Positions 16,186 to 24,555 of a DNA stretch of 64,000 bases are shown here, in pieces. The stretch is from assembly GCF_001270745.1 (NCBI RefSeq), contig NZ_LFXL01000030.1:62001-126000 (forward strand). Reading direction: 5' to 3'. Source of the DNA: Jiangella muralis. GTDB lineage: Bacteria > Actinomycetota > Actinomycetes > Jiangellales > Jiangellaceae. The translations under genes were made by a program, and so were the position numbers. Position 1 is the stretch's first letter. Each line of letters starts with the position of its first letter. Below the pieces are notes generated by a model. The model was not told where the DNA came from, did not search any database, and saw nothing but the letters and a program-made list of their open reading frames with translations.

Positions 16186-16857
16186 ATGAGCGCTGAGCGA
16201 ACAGCCCTGGAGCGGCGAGCCGCCAAGCACGCGGCCCTGGCCGACCCGTCCCGGCTGCACATCGTCGACCTGCTCAGCCTCGGCGACCTCTCCCCCAGCG
16301 AGCTACAGGCCAGACTCGGGATGCCGTCGAACCTGCTCGCCCACCACCTCAAGACCCTTCAGGCCGCCGGGCTGCTCGCCCGCGACCGGTCCGAGGCCGA
16401 TCGGCGGCGCAGCTACGTCCGGCTCACCCCCGGTGCGCTCGACGGGCTCATCCCCGGCGCTGCCGGCGACGCCCATCGGGTCGTGTTCGTCTGCACCGCC
16501 AACTCCGCCCGCTCCCAGCTCGCCGCCGCGCTCTGGCGGCAAGCCAGCCAGATCCCCGCCACCTCGGCCGGCACCCATCCCGCCGAACGGGTCGATCCCG
16601 GCGCCGTCGCCGCCGCCCGCCGGCACCGCCTCGTACTGCGCGCGACCCGGCCCCAGCGCCTGGCCGACATCGCCGCCGACGACGACTTCGTCATCACCGT
16701 CTGCGACCACGCCCACGAGGAGCTCGGCGACCGCGGCGGACTGCACTGGTCCATCCCCGACCCCGTCCGCGCCGGCACCGACGACGCCTTCGACACCACC
16801 GTCACCACCCTCACCGACCGCGTCCACGCCCTCGCCCCGCGCCTCGCCGCGTCCTGA
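16186..16857 (+). CDS. ArsR-HTH / low-Mr phosphatase (arsenate-reductase-like) fusion
   Basis: A 223-residue two-domain protein. Residues 1-90 are a winged HTH (ALADPSRLHIVDLLSLGDLSPSELQ, SNLLAHHLKTLQAAGLL, RRSYVRLTPGAL). Residues ~100-220 are a low-molecular-weight phosphatase/arsenate reductase fold with the P-loop VFVCTANSARSQLAAA and the IPDPVRAGTDDAF Asp loop. Whether the second domain reduces arsenate or serves as an anion-sensing domain is unknown. The ATG at 16186 is used because upstream in-frame sequence belongs to the antisense aquaporin. 13-bp gap to arsC with AGGAGA as ribosome binding site. Confidence 0.85.
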   Translation: MSAERTALERRAAKHAALADPSRLHIVDLLSLGDLSPSELQARLGMPSNLLAHHLKTLQAAGLLARDRSEADRRRSYVRLTPGALDGLIPGAAGDAHRVVFVCTANSARSQLAAALWRQASQIPATSAGTHPAERVDPGAVAAARRHRLVLRATRPQRLADIAADDDFVITVCDHAHEELGDRGGLHWSIPDPVRAGTDDAFDTTVTTLTDRVHALAPRLAAS

Positions 16858-16870
16858 CAGGAGACCCGCC

Positions 16871-17527
16871 ATGTCGCATACCGACGAAGGACCGCCACTC
16901 ACGCTCGACCAGCAGGTCGCCCTCACCACCGCCGCCACCCGGCTGGCCGGCGAGTTCGACGGAACCTTCGGGCAACAGACCATCGAACGGTTCCTGCACA
17001 CCTCCTACGACCAGTTCGCCGACCGCGCCGTCGTCGCCAACTTCTTGCCGCTACTGGCCGAGCGGTTCGCCCGGCAACGCCTCCGCGCCCTCGCCCGTGT
17101 CGAAGGCCGCGGCCACGACGGCCGCCCCACCGTGCTGTTCCTGTGCGTGCACAACGCCGGCCGCTCGCAGATGGCGCTCGGCTTCTTCCAGCACCACGCC
17201 GGCGACGCGGCCATCGCGTGGTCGGGCGGCTCCGAACCCGGCGACCAGGTCAACCCCGTCGCCGTCGCGGCCATGGCCGAACGCGGCATCGACATCTCCG
17301 CCGAGTTCCCCAAGCCCTGGACCGACGAGATCGTCCGCGCCGCCGACGTTGTCGTCACCATGGGCTGCGGCGACGCCTGCCCCGTCTTCCCCGGCAAGCG
17401 CTACGAGGACTGGACCCTCGACGACCCCGCCGGCCAGGGCCTCACCGACGTCCGGCCCATCCGCGACGACATCGAGCGCCGCGTCCTCGCCCTCCTCGGC
17501 GAGCTCCAGGTGCCAGTCTCTCGGTAG
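16871..17527 (+). CDS. arsC: Arsenate reductase ArsC with N-terminal helical domain
   Basis: A 218-residue protein. Residues 10-75 match the three-helix domain of actinobacterial ArsC (GQQTIERFLHTSYDQFADRA, NFLPLLAERFARQRLRALAR). Residues ~82-215 form the low-Mr phosphatase-type reductase with the catalytic P-loop VLFLCVHNAGRSQMALGFF, SGGSEPGDQVNP and the MGCGDACPVFPGKRYEDW segment. Actinobacterial relatives reduce As(V) to As(III) using mycothiol/mycoredoxin; that is family knowledge. Directly follows the ArsR-phosphatase fusion. Confidence 0.9.
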   Translation: MSHTDEGPPLTLDQQVALTTAATRLAGEFDGTFGQQTIERFLHTSYDQFADRAVVANFLPLLAERFARQRLRALARVEGRGHDGRPTVLFLCVHNAGRSQMALGFFQHHAGDAAIAWSGGSEPGDQVNPVAVAAMAERGIDISAEFPKPWTDEIVRAADVVVTMGCGDACPVFPGKRYEDWTLDDPAGQGLTDVRPIRDDIERRVLALLGELQVPVSR

Positions 17528-17576
17528 CGAGCGCGGCCACTTCCCGTCAGTTGCCCGAAAGTGGCATGGTGCCGCC

Positions 17577-19181
17577 ATGGAGCGCGGCGAGGTCGTTGAC
17601 GTGCTCGTCGTCGGCGCTGGGCCGACCGGGCTGGCGCTGGCTGCCACGCTCCAGCAGTACGGGGCGCGGTTCCGGATCGTCGACCGCGCGCCGGACCGGG
17701 TGCACGAGTCGCGTGCACTGGCCATCCAGCCCCGGACCTTGGAAGTCCTCGCCGGCCTCGGAGTGTCCGACCGGCTGGTCGCCCAGGGCAACCGGACCGT
17801 TCGCCTGCGCATACACATGAGCCGCCGCACGGTGTCGATACCGCTGTTCGACATCGGCCTCGACGACACCGCCTACCCCTACCTGCTGTTCCTCTCGCAA
17901 GCCGAGACCGAACGCATCCTCGTCGACCACCTCACCGGACACGGCATCCAGCCTGAGCGCGGGACCGAGCTCATCGCCCTCGACCAGGACGACGACACAG
18001 CGACGTGCAGACTGCGGTCGGCCGGTACGGTGGAGTCTGTCATCGCCCGGTACGTGGTGGGCTGCGACGGCGCGCACAGCGCCGTCCGCCGGCTGACCGG
18101 CATCGGCTTCGAGGGCCTCGCATATCCGCAGACGTTCGTGCTGGCCGACCTGGAAGCCCACGGCATCGAGCCCGGCGCCGCCCACGCGTTCGTCGGCGGG
18201 AGCGGCATCCTGTTCTTCTTCCCGCTCGCCACTCCGGCGTCGTGGCGACTGCTCGCCATGCGTCCGCCCGATCAGCTCGCGCCCAGCGGCGGGCCGGTGG
18301 CGTTGACGGAGCTGCAGGCGCTGGTCGACGCCGCCACCACGATCCCGGTGCGGCTGCACGATGCGATCTGGAGCACCGACTTCCGGATCGCCAACCGCGG
18401 CGCCACCCGCTACCGCTCGGGCCGGGTCTTTCTGGCCGGCGACGCCGCACACATCCACAGCCCGGCCGGCGCGCAGGGCATGAACACCGGCATCCAGGAC
18501 GCCGTCAACCTCGGCTGGAAGCTCGGCCTCGTCGTGACCGGCCACGGCACGCCCGAGCTGCTGGACACCTACGAGCCGGAGCGCGCACCGGTCGGGCGTC
18601 GCGTGTTGCGCTTCACCGACCGAGCCTTCACCATCGGCACCTCGTCGAGCCCGGTGATCCGCACCGCGCGCGCCCGCATCGTCCCGTCAGTCGCGCCGCT
18701 GGCCACCCGATTCCGGCGGATCCGCGGCTACGGCTTCCGCATCCTCGCCCAGCTCGCCATCCGCTACCGGCGCAGCCCGCTCTCCGCCGGCCGCACAGCC
18801 CGGCTCGAGCGCGGCCCGCGCCCCGGCGACCGGCTCCCCGATGCTCCCGTCATCCGCGATGGCCGGGCGACGACGCTCCATGCCGAACTCGGCGCGCCCG
18901 GCTTCCACCTCCTGCTGTGCGGATCGGCGGGTCAGTGGCCGCCGTCGACCGGAGACGGCCTGGCGGCCCGCTACCCCGGCCTGCTCACGGTTCACCGGCT
19001 CAGCCGCACCGACGGCAACGACGGCATGCTCGACCGCACCGGCCGAGCGAGCCGACGACTCCACGTCGGCTCCTCAGCCGCCCATCTCCTCGTCCGACCC
19101 GACGGGCACCTCGCACTCCGCGGAGACGCCGACCTCAGCGGCGTCCACGCCTACCTCAGCCGGTGGTTGGGCGCCGCCTGA
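17577..19181 (+). CDS. FAD-dependent aromatic hydroxylase-type monooxygenase
   Basis: A 534-residue class A flavoprotein monooxygenase (PHBH fold). N-terminal FAD motif DVLVVGAGPTGLALAATL (~7-24), the DG motif in YVVGCDGAHSAVRRLTG (~157), and the GD motif RVFLAGDAAHIHSPAGAQGMN (~284-304). A thioredoxin-like C-terminal domain follows from ~420 (PGDRLPDAPVIRDG), as in phenol and polyketide hydroxylases. The ATG at 17577 is chosen; the longer reading runs through arsC. It may only be a neighbour of the ars genes; its substrate is unknown and no regulator is adjacent on its side. Confidence 0.85.
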   Translation: MERGEVVDVLVVGAGPTGLALAATLQQYGARFRIVDRAPDRVHESRALAIQPRTLEVLAGLGVSDRLVAQGNRTVRLRIHMSRRTVSIPLFDIGLDDTAYPYLLFLSQAETERILVDHLTGHGIQPERGTELIALDQDDDTATCRLRSAGTVESVIARYVVGCDGAHSAVRRLTGIGFEGLAYPQTFVLADLEAHGIEPGAAHAFVGGSGILFFFPLATPASWRLLAMRPPDQLAPSGGPVALTELQALVDAATTIPVRLHDAIWSTDFRIANRGATRYRSGRVFLAGDAAHIHSPAGAQGMNTGIQDAVNLGWKLGLVVTGHGTPELLDTYEPERAPVGRRVLRFTDRAFTIGTSSSPVIRTARARIVPSVAPLATRFRRIRGYGFRILAQLAIRYRRSPLSAGRTARLERGPRPGDRLPDAPVIRDGRATTLHAELGAPGFHLLLCGSAGQWPPSTGDGLAARYPGLLTVHRLSRTDGNDGMLDRTGRASRRLHVGSSAAHLLVRPDGHLALRGDADLSGVHAYLSRWLGAA

Positions 19182-19202
19182 CGACTTCGCCACGCGGCCC
19201 GG

Positions 19203-20525
19203 TCAGTTCGACGTGCGGACCGGCGCGCCGAGCGTGATCAGCTCCGGGCCGGTCGACGTGCCGCAGCAGCCGCCGTCGTCGTCGTAGCCGCCGGAGCCGC
19301 CGCAGACGCCGGACTCGGGCAGCACCAGCTCGACCCGCTCGGCGGCGGCGCGGTCGCCGGCGAAGTCGGCGGCGATGCTGCGGACCTGCTCGTAGCCGGT
19401 CATGGCCAGGAACGTCGGCGCCCGGCCGTAGCTCTTCATCCCGGCCAGGTAGACGCCCGGCTCGGGGTGGGCCAGCTCGCGGACGCCGTGCGGCGAGACG
19501 CTGCCGCAGGAATGGACGTTCGGGTCGATCACGGGCGCGAGCTTCACCGGTGCCTGCAGCGTGGCGTCCAGCTCGAGCCGCAGCTCGGACAGCCAGGAAA
19601 GATCCGGGCGCATCCCGGTCAGCGCGATCACCTGGTCGACGTCGTCGATGCGCTGCCCGCCGGACGACACCAGCGCGACCCGCCCGTCGGGCCGGGCCTC
19701 GACGACCTCGGTGCGGAAGCCGGTGACGACGCGGACCCGGCCGGCCTCGACCGCCGTCCGTGCCCGCTGGCCGAGCCGCCCGCGGGCCGGCAGCTCGTCG
19801 GCGTCGCCGCCGCCGAACGTGTCGCCGATGGCGCCGCGGCGCAGCACCCAGGTGATGGCGGTGCCGTCGGCCAGACCGGTGAGCGACACCAGCGCGGTGA
19901 GCGCGGAGTGCCCGCTGCCGGCGACGACGACGTGCCGGCCGGCGAACCGCTCCCGCTCCTCCGGCACCGACAGGTCGGGACCGCGGTAGTCCAGCCGGCC
20001 CGCCGCCACGGCAGCCGGCTCCCCCAGCGCCGGCAGTCCGTCGCCGCCGAGCGGGTTCGGCGCGACCCAGGTGCCGGACGCGTCGACCAGACCGCGCGCG
20101 AGGATGCGCGCCTCGCGGCCGTCGTCGTACCGGACGTGGACGGTCAGCGGCTCATCGTCGCGGCCATCGTCGACCACCCGGTCGCGACCGCGCCGCGCGA
20201 CGCCGACGACCTCGGCACCCGTGCGTACCCGCTCCCCCAGCGCGTCGGCGAGCGGGGCGAGAAAGTCGCGCACCCACTCGCCGCCGGTCGGGTAGCCGTC
20301 GCCGGCCGGACGGGCCCAGCCGCGCGCCTCCAGCATCCGGCCGGCCGCGGGCGCCACCAGCTCCGACCACTGCGAGAACAACCGGACGTGCCCCCACTCG
20401 GACACCGCCGCCCCCGCCGACGCGCCACGCTCGAACACCAGCACGTCGACGTCGCGCTCGACCAGCTCGGCCGCGGCCGCCAGGCCCACCGGGCCGGCGC
20501 CGACCACCACTACGGGGTACGCCAT
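19203..20525 (-). CDS. Flavoprotein with Cys-rich tail, ars-associated
   Basis: A 440-residue NAD(P)/FAD oxidoreductase. FAD motif PVVVVGAGPVGLAAAAELVE at the N-terminus, EWGHVRLFSQWSELV near 42-56, a second nucleotide motif (HVVVAGSGHSALTAL) and ALTGMRPDLSW. The C-terminal tail carries SGVCGGSGGYDDDGGCCGTS, three cysteines in a Gly/Asp context. This suggests thiol-metal binding or transfer in an arsenic context (inference). ATG at 20525 with GAAGGAG 7 nt upstream. Divergent from the ArsR-GNAT gene; the shared spacer holds ATCGA-type repeats, so probable ArsR control. Confidence 0.85.
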   Translation of the reverse strand: MAYPVVVVGAGPVGLAAAAELVERDVDVLVFERGASAGAAVSEWGHVRLFSQWSELVAPAAGRMLEARGWARPAGDGYPTGGEWVRDFLAPLADALGERVRTGAEVVGVARRGRDRVVDDGRDDEPLTVHVRYDDGREARILARGLVDASGTWVAPNPLGGDGLPALGEPAAVAAGRLDYRGPDLSVPEERERFAGRHVVVAGSGHSALTALVSLTGLADGTAITWVLRRGAIGDTFGGGDADELPARGRLGQRARTAVEAGRVRVVTGFRTEVVEARPDGRVALVSSGGQRIDDVDQVIALTGMRPDLSWLSELRLELDATLQAPVKLAPVIDPNVHSCGSVSPHGVRELAHPEPGVYLAGMKSYGRAPTFLAMTGYEQVRSIAADFAGDRAAAERVELVLPESGVCGGSGGYDDDGGCCGTSTGPELITLGAPVRTSN

Positions 20526-20569
20526 CACACGACTCCTTCATCGAACTTCATCGATCGTTGCCGCCGACT

Positions 20570-20615
20570 CTATCGACGCGTATCGATGATGGCAACCATC
20601 GACATTGGTCGATAG
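20570..20615. promoter_or_regulatory. ATCGA-repeat operator region
   Basis: CTATCGAC (20570-20577) and GTCGATAG (20608-20615) form a perfect 8-bp inverted repeat. Between them lies a second palindromic segment, CGATGATGGCAACCATCGAC. It is located between the divergent flavoprotein and ArsR-GNAT genes and ends 9 bp before the latter ATG. Likely autoregulatory ArsR site(s). Confidence 0.5.
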
Positions 20616-20624
20616 ACTCCCGGC

Positions 20625-21464
20625 ATGACGACACTGGCCGGTCCGCTGCAGCTGCTCCCCGCCGACGCCGCGGCGGACTATGCCGAGTGCTTCACGGCCC
20701 TCTCCGACCCCACCCGGGTGCGGGTGCTGCACGCCGTCGCCGCCTCGAACGGCGGCATGACCGTCGGCGAGCTCACCGACCTGCTGGGCATCAGCCAGTC
20801 GACCGCCTCGCACCACGTGCGCAAGCTCGCCGAGGCGCGCTTCGTGCACGTCGCCAAGGTGGGCACCAGCACGCGCGTCACCGTCAACGAGGCCTGCTGC
20901 ACCGGCCTGCCGCACATGGCCGACGTCGTCATGGGCATGACCGCCGCCGACCGCCCCTGCTGCCCCGACGACATCCCCGCCGACGTCACCGTCCGGGCCC
21001 TTGCCGACGACGACTGGGCCGATGTCCGGCGCATCTACCGCGACGGCATCGACACCGGCATCGCCACCTTCGAGACCCAGGTCCCGGCCAGCACCCGCCT
21101 GGCGGCGAAGTGGCTGCCCGGCCACCGGTGGGTCGCCGAGATCGACGGCGCCGTCGCCGGCTGGACCGCCATCACGCCCACCTCCGACCGCGACTGCTAC
21201 CGCGGCGTCGGCGAGACCTCCGTCTACGTCGACACCGCGTTCCGCGGCCGCGGCGTCGGCAAGGCACTGCTGCGGCAGCAGGTCACCGCCGCGGACAAGG
21301 ACGACATCTGGACGCTCCAGACGTCGATCTTCACCGAGAACCGCGCCAGCCTCTCGCTGCACCACCAGGCCGGCTACCGCACCGTCGGCATCCGCGAGAA
21401 GATCGCCCAGCGCGACGGCGCCTGGCACGACACCGTCCTCCTCGAACGCCGCCGCACCACGTAG
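20625..21464 (+). CDS. ArsR-GNAT fusion (ArsN-like acetyltransferase with HTH sensor)
   Basis: A 279-residue fusion. Residues 20-95 are an ArsR-type winged HTH (ALSDPTRVRVLHAVAAS, LGISQSTASHHVRKLAEA). A cysteine-rich link follows (NEACCTGLP ~89-97 and DRPCCPDD ~112-119). Residues ~122-275 are a GNAT acetyltransferase of the phosphinothricin-acetyltransferase type (ETSVYVDTAFRGRGVGKALL is the acetyl-CoA loop; FTENRASLSLHHQAGYRTVG). ArsN1 relatives acetylate arsinothricin; here the HTH and CC pairs suggest the enzyme is its own metalloid-responsive repressor. Activity is inferred from the family. Confidence 0.85.
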   Translation: MTTLAGPLQLLPADAAADYAECFTALSDPTRVRVLHAVAASNGGMTVGELTDLLGISQSTASHHVRKLAEARFVHVAKVGTSTRVTVNEACCTGLPHMADVVMGMTAADRPCCPDDIPADVTVRALADDDWADVRRIYRDGIDTGIATFETQVPASTRLAAKWLPGHRWVAEIDGAVAGWTAITPTSDRDCYRGVGETSVYVDTAFRGRGVGKALLRQQVTAADKDDIWTLQTSIFTENRASLSLHHQAGYRTVGIREKIAQRDGAWHDTVLLERRRTT

Positions 21465-21470
21465 CTCGGG

Positions 21471-21483
21471 CGGCGCAGCGCCG
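21471..21483. terminator. Possible hairpin downstream of ArsR-GNAT gene
   Basis: CGGCGCAGCGCCG, a perfect 13-bp palindrome 7 bp after the stop codon, with extra pairing outside it. No T-tract follows, so terminator function is uncertain. Confidence 0.25.
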
Positions 21484-21524
21484 ATCCCGGCCCACGCCAC
21501 CGCTGGTCAGGCGTTTGCGCTGGT

Positions 21525-21535
21525 CACCACTGGTG
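21525..21535. promoter_or_regulatory. CACCACTGGTG palindrome upstream of GntR-UTRA gene
   Basis: A perfect 11-bp palindrome in the 104-bp gap, preceded by two direct copies of GCTGGTCA. Placed about 34-43 bp before the candidate GTG starts; it could be the GntR operator. Confidence 0.3.
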
Positions 21536-21577
21536 GCGTAACTCCGGCGTAATCTGTGATCGCCTAGCGTGGGAGGC

Positions 21578-22327
21578 GTGAGCCAGTACAGCGAACGGTC
21601 GATGCGGCCGCGGGCCGAGCGGGCCCGGCAGGTCGCCGACCTCCTCCGCCAGCAGATCACCGCAGGCGCCTACCCCGGCGGCCTGCTGCCGGACGAAGGG
21701 ACGCTCGGACGCCGCCTGGGCGCGTCGCGCAACGCCGTCCGCGAAGGGCTGGGCCTGCTGCGCGGCGAAGGACTCATCACCCGGCGGCCCGGGGTCGGCA
21801 CCACGGTCGTCGCCGCCAAGCTCGGGCACGGACTGGACCGGCTGGCCGGACTGGCCGAGACCCTGGCCGGGCACGGGACCGTCACCAACGAGGTCCGTGT
21901 CGCCGCGGCCGTGGCCGCGCCGGCGGCGGTCGCCGACCGGCTCCAGGTCGAACCCGGCGACGGCGTGGTCCGGATCGAGCGCCTGCGCCGCCTCGACGAC
22001 CAGCCGCTGTCGCTGGACACCAGCTACCTCGTCGCGGACCTCGGACGCCGCGTGCTCGACGCCGACCTGGTGCACCGCGACCTCTTCGCCGTGATCGAGG
22101 AGGTGGCCGGCACTCGCCTGGGCCGCGCCGAGGTCGCCGTCCACGCCGTGAACGCCGACGCCGACACCGCCCGGCTACTGGACATCCCCGCCGGCGCCGC
22201 GGTGTTCGCCATCGAACGCAACACCTCCCTGCCCGACGGCCGGGTCGTCGACGTGGAGTCGATCCGCATCCGCGCCGACCGGCTGACCCTGCGGGCCACC
22301 ATGTACCGCGGCCCGGCCGCCGGCTGA
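21578..22327 (+). CDS. GntR family regulator, HutC/UTRA type
   Basis: A 249-residue protein from the GTG at 21578; the GTG at 21569 is an equally open in-frame alternative. The N-terminal winged HTH is RARQVADLLRQQITAGAYPG, LGRRLGASRNAVREGLGLLR and RRPGVGTTV. The UTRA ligand-binding domain spans ~95-245 (LQVEPGDGVVRIERLRRLDDQPLSL, VFAIERNTSLPDGRVVD). UTRA regulators usually sense a pathway metabolite. The TSUP permease gene follows 6 nt later, so it probably controls uptake or export of a sulfur-containing or organic anion. Confidence 0.85.
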   Translation: MSQYSERSMRPRAERARQVADLLRQQITAGAYPGGLLPDEGTLGRRLGASRNAVREGLGLLRGEGLITRRPGVGTTVVAAKLGHGLDRLAGLAETLAGHGTVTNEVRVAAAVAAPAAVADRLQVEPGDGVVRIERLRRLDDQPLSLDTSYLVADLGRRVLDADLVHRDLFAVIEEVAGTRLGRAEVAVHAVNADADTARLLDIPAGAAVFAIERNTSLPDGRVVDVESIRIRADRLTLRATMYRGPAAG

Positions 22328-22333
22328 TCCGGC

Positions 22334-23089
22334 ATGCCGGTGTCCCTGCTCGTCCTGCTGGCGGCGTTCGGGCTGATCGGCGGCATCGGCATCGCCGCCG
22401 TCGGCCCCGGCGGCGTGCTGCCCACGATCGGCCTGTTCCTGCTCACCGACCTGTCCCCGGCCGAGGTCGCCGGGACCGCGATGATCACCCACGTCGCCAC
22501 CGGCGCGCTGGCAACAGCGGCCTACACCCACTCCGGTCACCTCCGGGAGCCACGCACCCGGCGCACCGCGCTGATCCTGGCCGGCACCGCACTCGCCGGC
22601 GCTCCCGCCGGTGTGCTGATCAACTCGGCGGTCGGCACCCAGGTCTTCGGGCTGATCCTGGCGGCCCTCATGATCCTGGTCGCCGCGCTGGTCTGGCGGC
22701 GGCAACTCGGTTCCACGCGGCAGGCGCCGTCGAACCAACCGCCGCCGGCCGTCGTGGCCGGGATCGGGCTGGGCGTCGCCACGACCGCGGGCGTCGTCGG
22801 CATCGGCGGCCCCATGCTGTCGGTACCGCTACTCGTGGCCGCCGGCGTCCCCCTGCTCGAATCCCTCGCCGCCGCCCAGGCCCAGTCCATCGTCATCGCC
22901 ACGACCGGAACCCTCGGCTACCTCGCCAGCGACGCCATCGACTGGCCGCTCGCCGCGATCGTCGGCATCCCCGAACTCGGCGGCGTCCTGCTCGGCTGGA
23001 AGATCGCGAGGACCCTGCCGACCCGCCACCTCACCACCACACTCGTCGTCTCCCTGCTCGTCCTCGCACCGTTCATCGCCTTCGGCTGA
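22334..23089 (+). CDS. TSUP (TauE/SafE) family anion permease
   Basis: A 251-residue membrane protein with about eight hydrophobic segments arranged as two repeats, each with the family glycine-rich motif (GGIGIAAVGPGGVLPTIGLF and GVVGIGGPMLSVPLLVAAGV). TSUP proteins move sulfite, sulfoacetate, taurine-derived or other organic anions across the cytoplasmic membrane. Co-transcribed with the preceding UTRA regulator. The actual substrate is not evident. Confidence 0.85.
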   Translation: MPVSLLVLLAAFGLIGGIGIAAVGPGGVLPTIGLFLLTDLSPAEVAGTAMITHVATGALATAAYTHSGHLREPRTRRTALILAGTALAGAPAGVLINSAVGTQVFGLILAALMILVAALVWRRQLGSTRQAPSNQPPPAVVAGIGLGVATTAGVVGIGGPMLSVPLLVAAGVPLLESLAAAQAQSIVIATTGTLGYLASDAIDWPLAAIVGIPELGGVLLGWKIARTLPTRHLTTTLVVSLLVLAPFIAFG

Positions 23090-23098
23090 GCCCGGCGC

Positions 23099-23866
23099 TC
23101 AGGCGGTGGCGCGGTCGATCTCGGCAACGATCGCCGTGTAGCCGCGGCCGGCGGCGAGGCGGCGCGGGGAGACACCGTCGCGGTCGGGGATGGTGACGTC
23201 GGCGCCGGCCGCGATGAGCAGGCGAACCGTCTCGACGTGGCGGTCGGAGCCGTTGCCGAGGACGATCGCCTCGTGCAGGGCGGTCCAGCCCAGGTCGTTG
23301 ACGTGGTTCACGGGCACGCCGGCCGCGATGAGCGTGCGGACGGTCTCGACGTGGGCGTGCTCGCTGGCCGGGATGAGGGCGGTGCCGCCGAAGCGGTTGG
23401 TGCTCGTGACGTCGGCGCCGTGGCGCAGGGTCGCCGCCAGGATCTCGTCCAGTCCCTCGGCGCCGGCGTAGAGGAACGCGGAGTCCTCGATGTCGTCCTT
23501 GGCATTCGGGTCGGCCCCGGCCGCGAGCAGTTCGAGTGCGGCCTCGACGTGGCCGGCCTTCGTGGCGACGACGAGCGGCGTCCGCCCGGAGCCGTCGCGC
23601 ACCTCGAGGTCGGCGCCGTTGGTGACGGCGGTCGCGATGGAACCGGCGTCGTTCGCGGCGGCGGCGTCCAGGAGCATGGCGGTGGCCTGTTCTTCGGTGT
23701 AGGCGGGCGTGGTGGGCGTCGGGGTCGGCGTGGCCGTCAGGGTCGGCGATGGGGTCCGGTCGGGGGTCGTGGCCGACTCCCCCACCGGCTCGTCGGCGGG
23801 CCCGGCGGCACAGGCGGCGAGCAGGACGGCCGTCAGCGCCGCCACGAGGGTCCGGGTTCCACGCAT
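23099..23866 (-). CDS. Ankyrin-repeat lipoprotein
   Basis: A 255-residue exported lipoprotein: signal MRGTRTLVAALTAVLLAAC (Cys19), a Pro/Thr-rich linker (PSPTLTATPTPTPTTP) and about five ankyrin repeats (GSGRTPLVVATKAGHVEAAL, DLGWTALHEAIVLGN, DRDGVSPRRLAAGRG). ATG at 23866; a longer reading crosses the divergent gntR gene. Ankyrin repeats bind protein partners, here presumably on the outer cell surface. The GTATAC operator 8 bp upstream is shared with gntR, so expression may follow that regulator. Confidence 0.85.
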   Translation of the reverse strand: MRGTRTLVAALTAVLLAACAAGPADEPVGESATTPDRTPSPTLTATPTPTPTTPAYTEEQATAMLLDAAAANDAGSIATAVTNGADLEVRDGSGRTPLVVATKAGHVEAALELLAAGADPNAKDDIEDSAFLYAGAEGLDEILAATLRHGADVTSTNRFGGTALIPASEHAHVETVRTLIAAGVPVNHVNDLGWTALHEAIVLGNGSDRHVETVRLLIAAGADVTIPDRDGVSPRRLAAGRGYTAIVAEIDRATA

Positions 23867-23873
23867 GCAGATA

Positions 23874-23883
23874 TGGTATACCA
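23874..23883. promoter_or_regulatory. TGGTATACCA operator, divergent
   Basis: A perfect 10-bp palindrome of the classic GntR/FadR-subfamily form. It lies between the ankyrin lipoprotein gene and the gntR gene it precedes by 5 bp. Its core recurs at 24540-24547 before the amidohydrolase gene. Confidence 0.65.
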
Positions 23884-23888
23884 AGTCC

Positions 23889-24536
23889 ATGACAGAGCTC
23901 AGTGGCTCCGGCTCCGAGGTCGCGCGCGTGACGAGGCGCCTGCGTGACGACATCGTCGACGGCGTGCGGGCGCCGGGCAGCCGGCTGGTGGAGCGCGACC
24001 TGGCCGCCGAACTCGACGTGAGCCGGGTGCCGGTGCGCGACGCGCTGCGCACGCTGGCCGGCGAGGGTCTCGTGACGATGCGGCCACGGACCTGGGCCAT
24101 CGTCCGCGAGTTCACCCCGGGCGACGTCGCCGACCTGATCGAGGTGCGCTCGGCGTTCGAGACGCTGACGTTCACCCTCGCGGCCCAGCGACGCACGAGC
24201 GCCGGCCTGGTGCGGTTGCGCTCGGTGCTCGACGCCGAGCTGGCGGCCGCCGGCGGCGGTGACGCGGTGACCGCACGCCGGCGCGCCGCCGACTTCCACG
24301 AGACGGTGACGGAGCTGGCGGCGAACGACCTGCTCAGCGAGCTCGAACTCACGCTCCGCAGCAGGATGCGATGGTTGCTGGCCCAGCACGACGACCTCCT
24401 CCGGATCGCCCGCGAACACGAGGCGCTGTACGACGCCATCGCCGACCGCGACGCCGCCGGCGTCGACGCGCTCGTCCGGGCCCACGTGGAGACCGGCCGG
24501 GCCGCCGCGACCTCTCGGCGCGAGACGTCCTCCTGA
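23889..24536 (+). CDS. GntR family regulator, FadR/FCD type
   Basis: A 215-residue protein: winged HTH (VTRRLRDDIVDGVRAPGSRL, LAAELDVSRVPVRDALRTL) and FCD domain with metal-ligand segments ADFHETVTELA and REHEALYDAIADRD. The ATG at 23889 fits the spacing to the operator. Palindromic GTATAC sites lie before it and before the following amidohydrolase gene (19-nt gap), indicating self-regulation plus control of that enzyme. The inducer is probably the amidohydrolase substrate or product (inference). Confidence 0.9.
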   Translation: MTELSGSGSEVARVTRRLRDDIVDGVRAPGSRLVERDLAAELDVSRVPVRDALRTLAGEGLVTMRPRTWAIVREFTPGDVADLIEVRSAFETLTFTLAAQRRTSAGLVRLRSVLDAELAAAGGGDAVTARRRAADFHETVTELAANDLLSELELTLRSRMRWLLAQHDDLLRIAREHEALYDAIADRDAAGVDALVRAHVETGRAAATSRRETSS

Positions 24537-24539
24537 TTT

Positions 24540-24547
24540 GGTATACC
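24540..24547. promoter_or_regulatory. GGTATACC operator before amidohydrolase
   Basis: A perfect 8-bp palindrome identical to the core of the site at 23874-23883. It sits in the 19-bp space between gntR and the amidohydrolase ATG, so an internal promoter or roadblock control is possible. Confidence 0.55.
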
Positions 24548-24555
24548 GTCGTGGC

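Noticed and set aside
17097-17576. N-terminal extension of the aromatic hydroxylase
   Set aside because: It lies inside arsC in another frame. The FAD motif begins within a few residues of the ATG at 17577, which is the normal family position.
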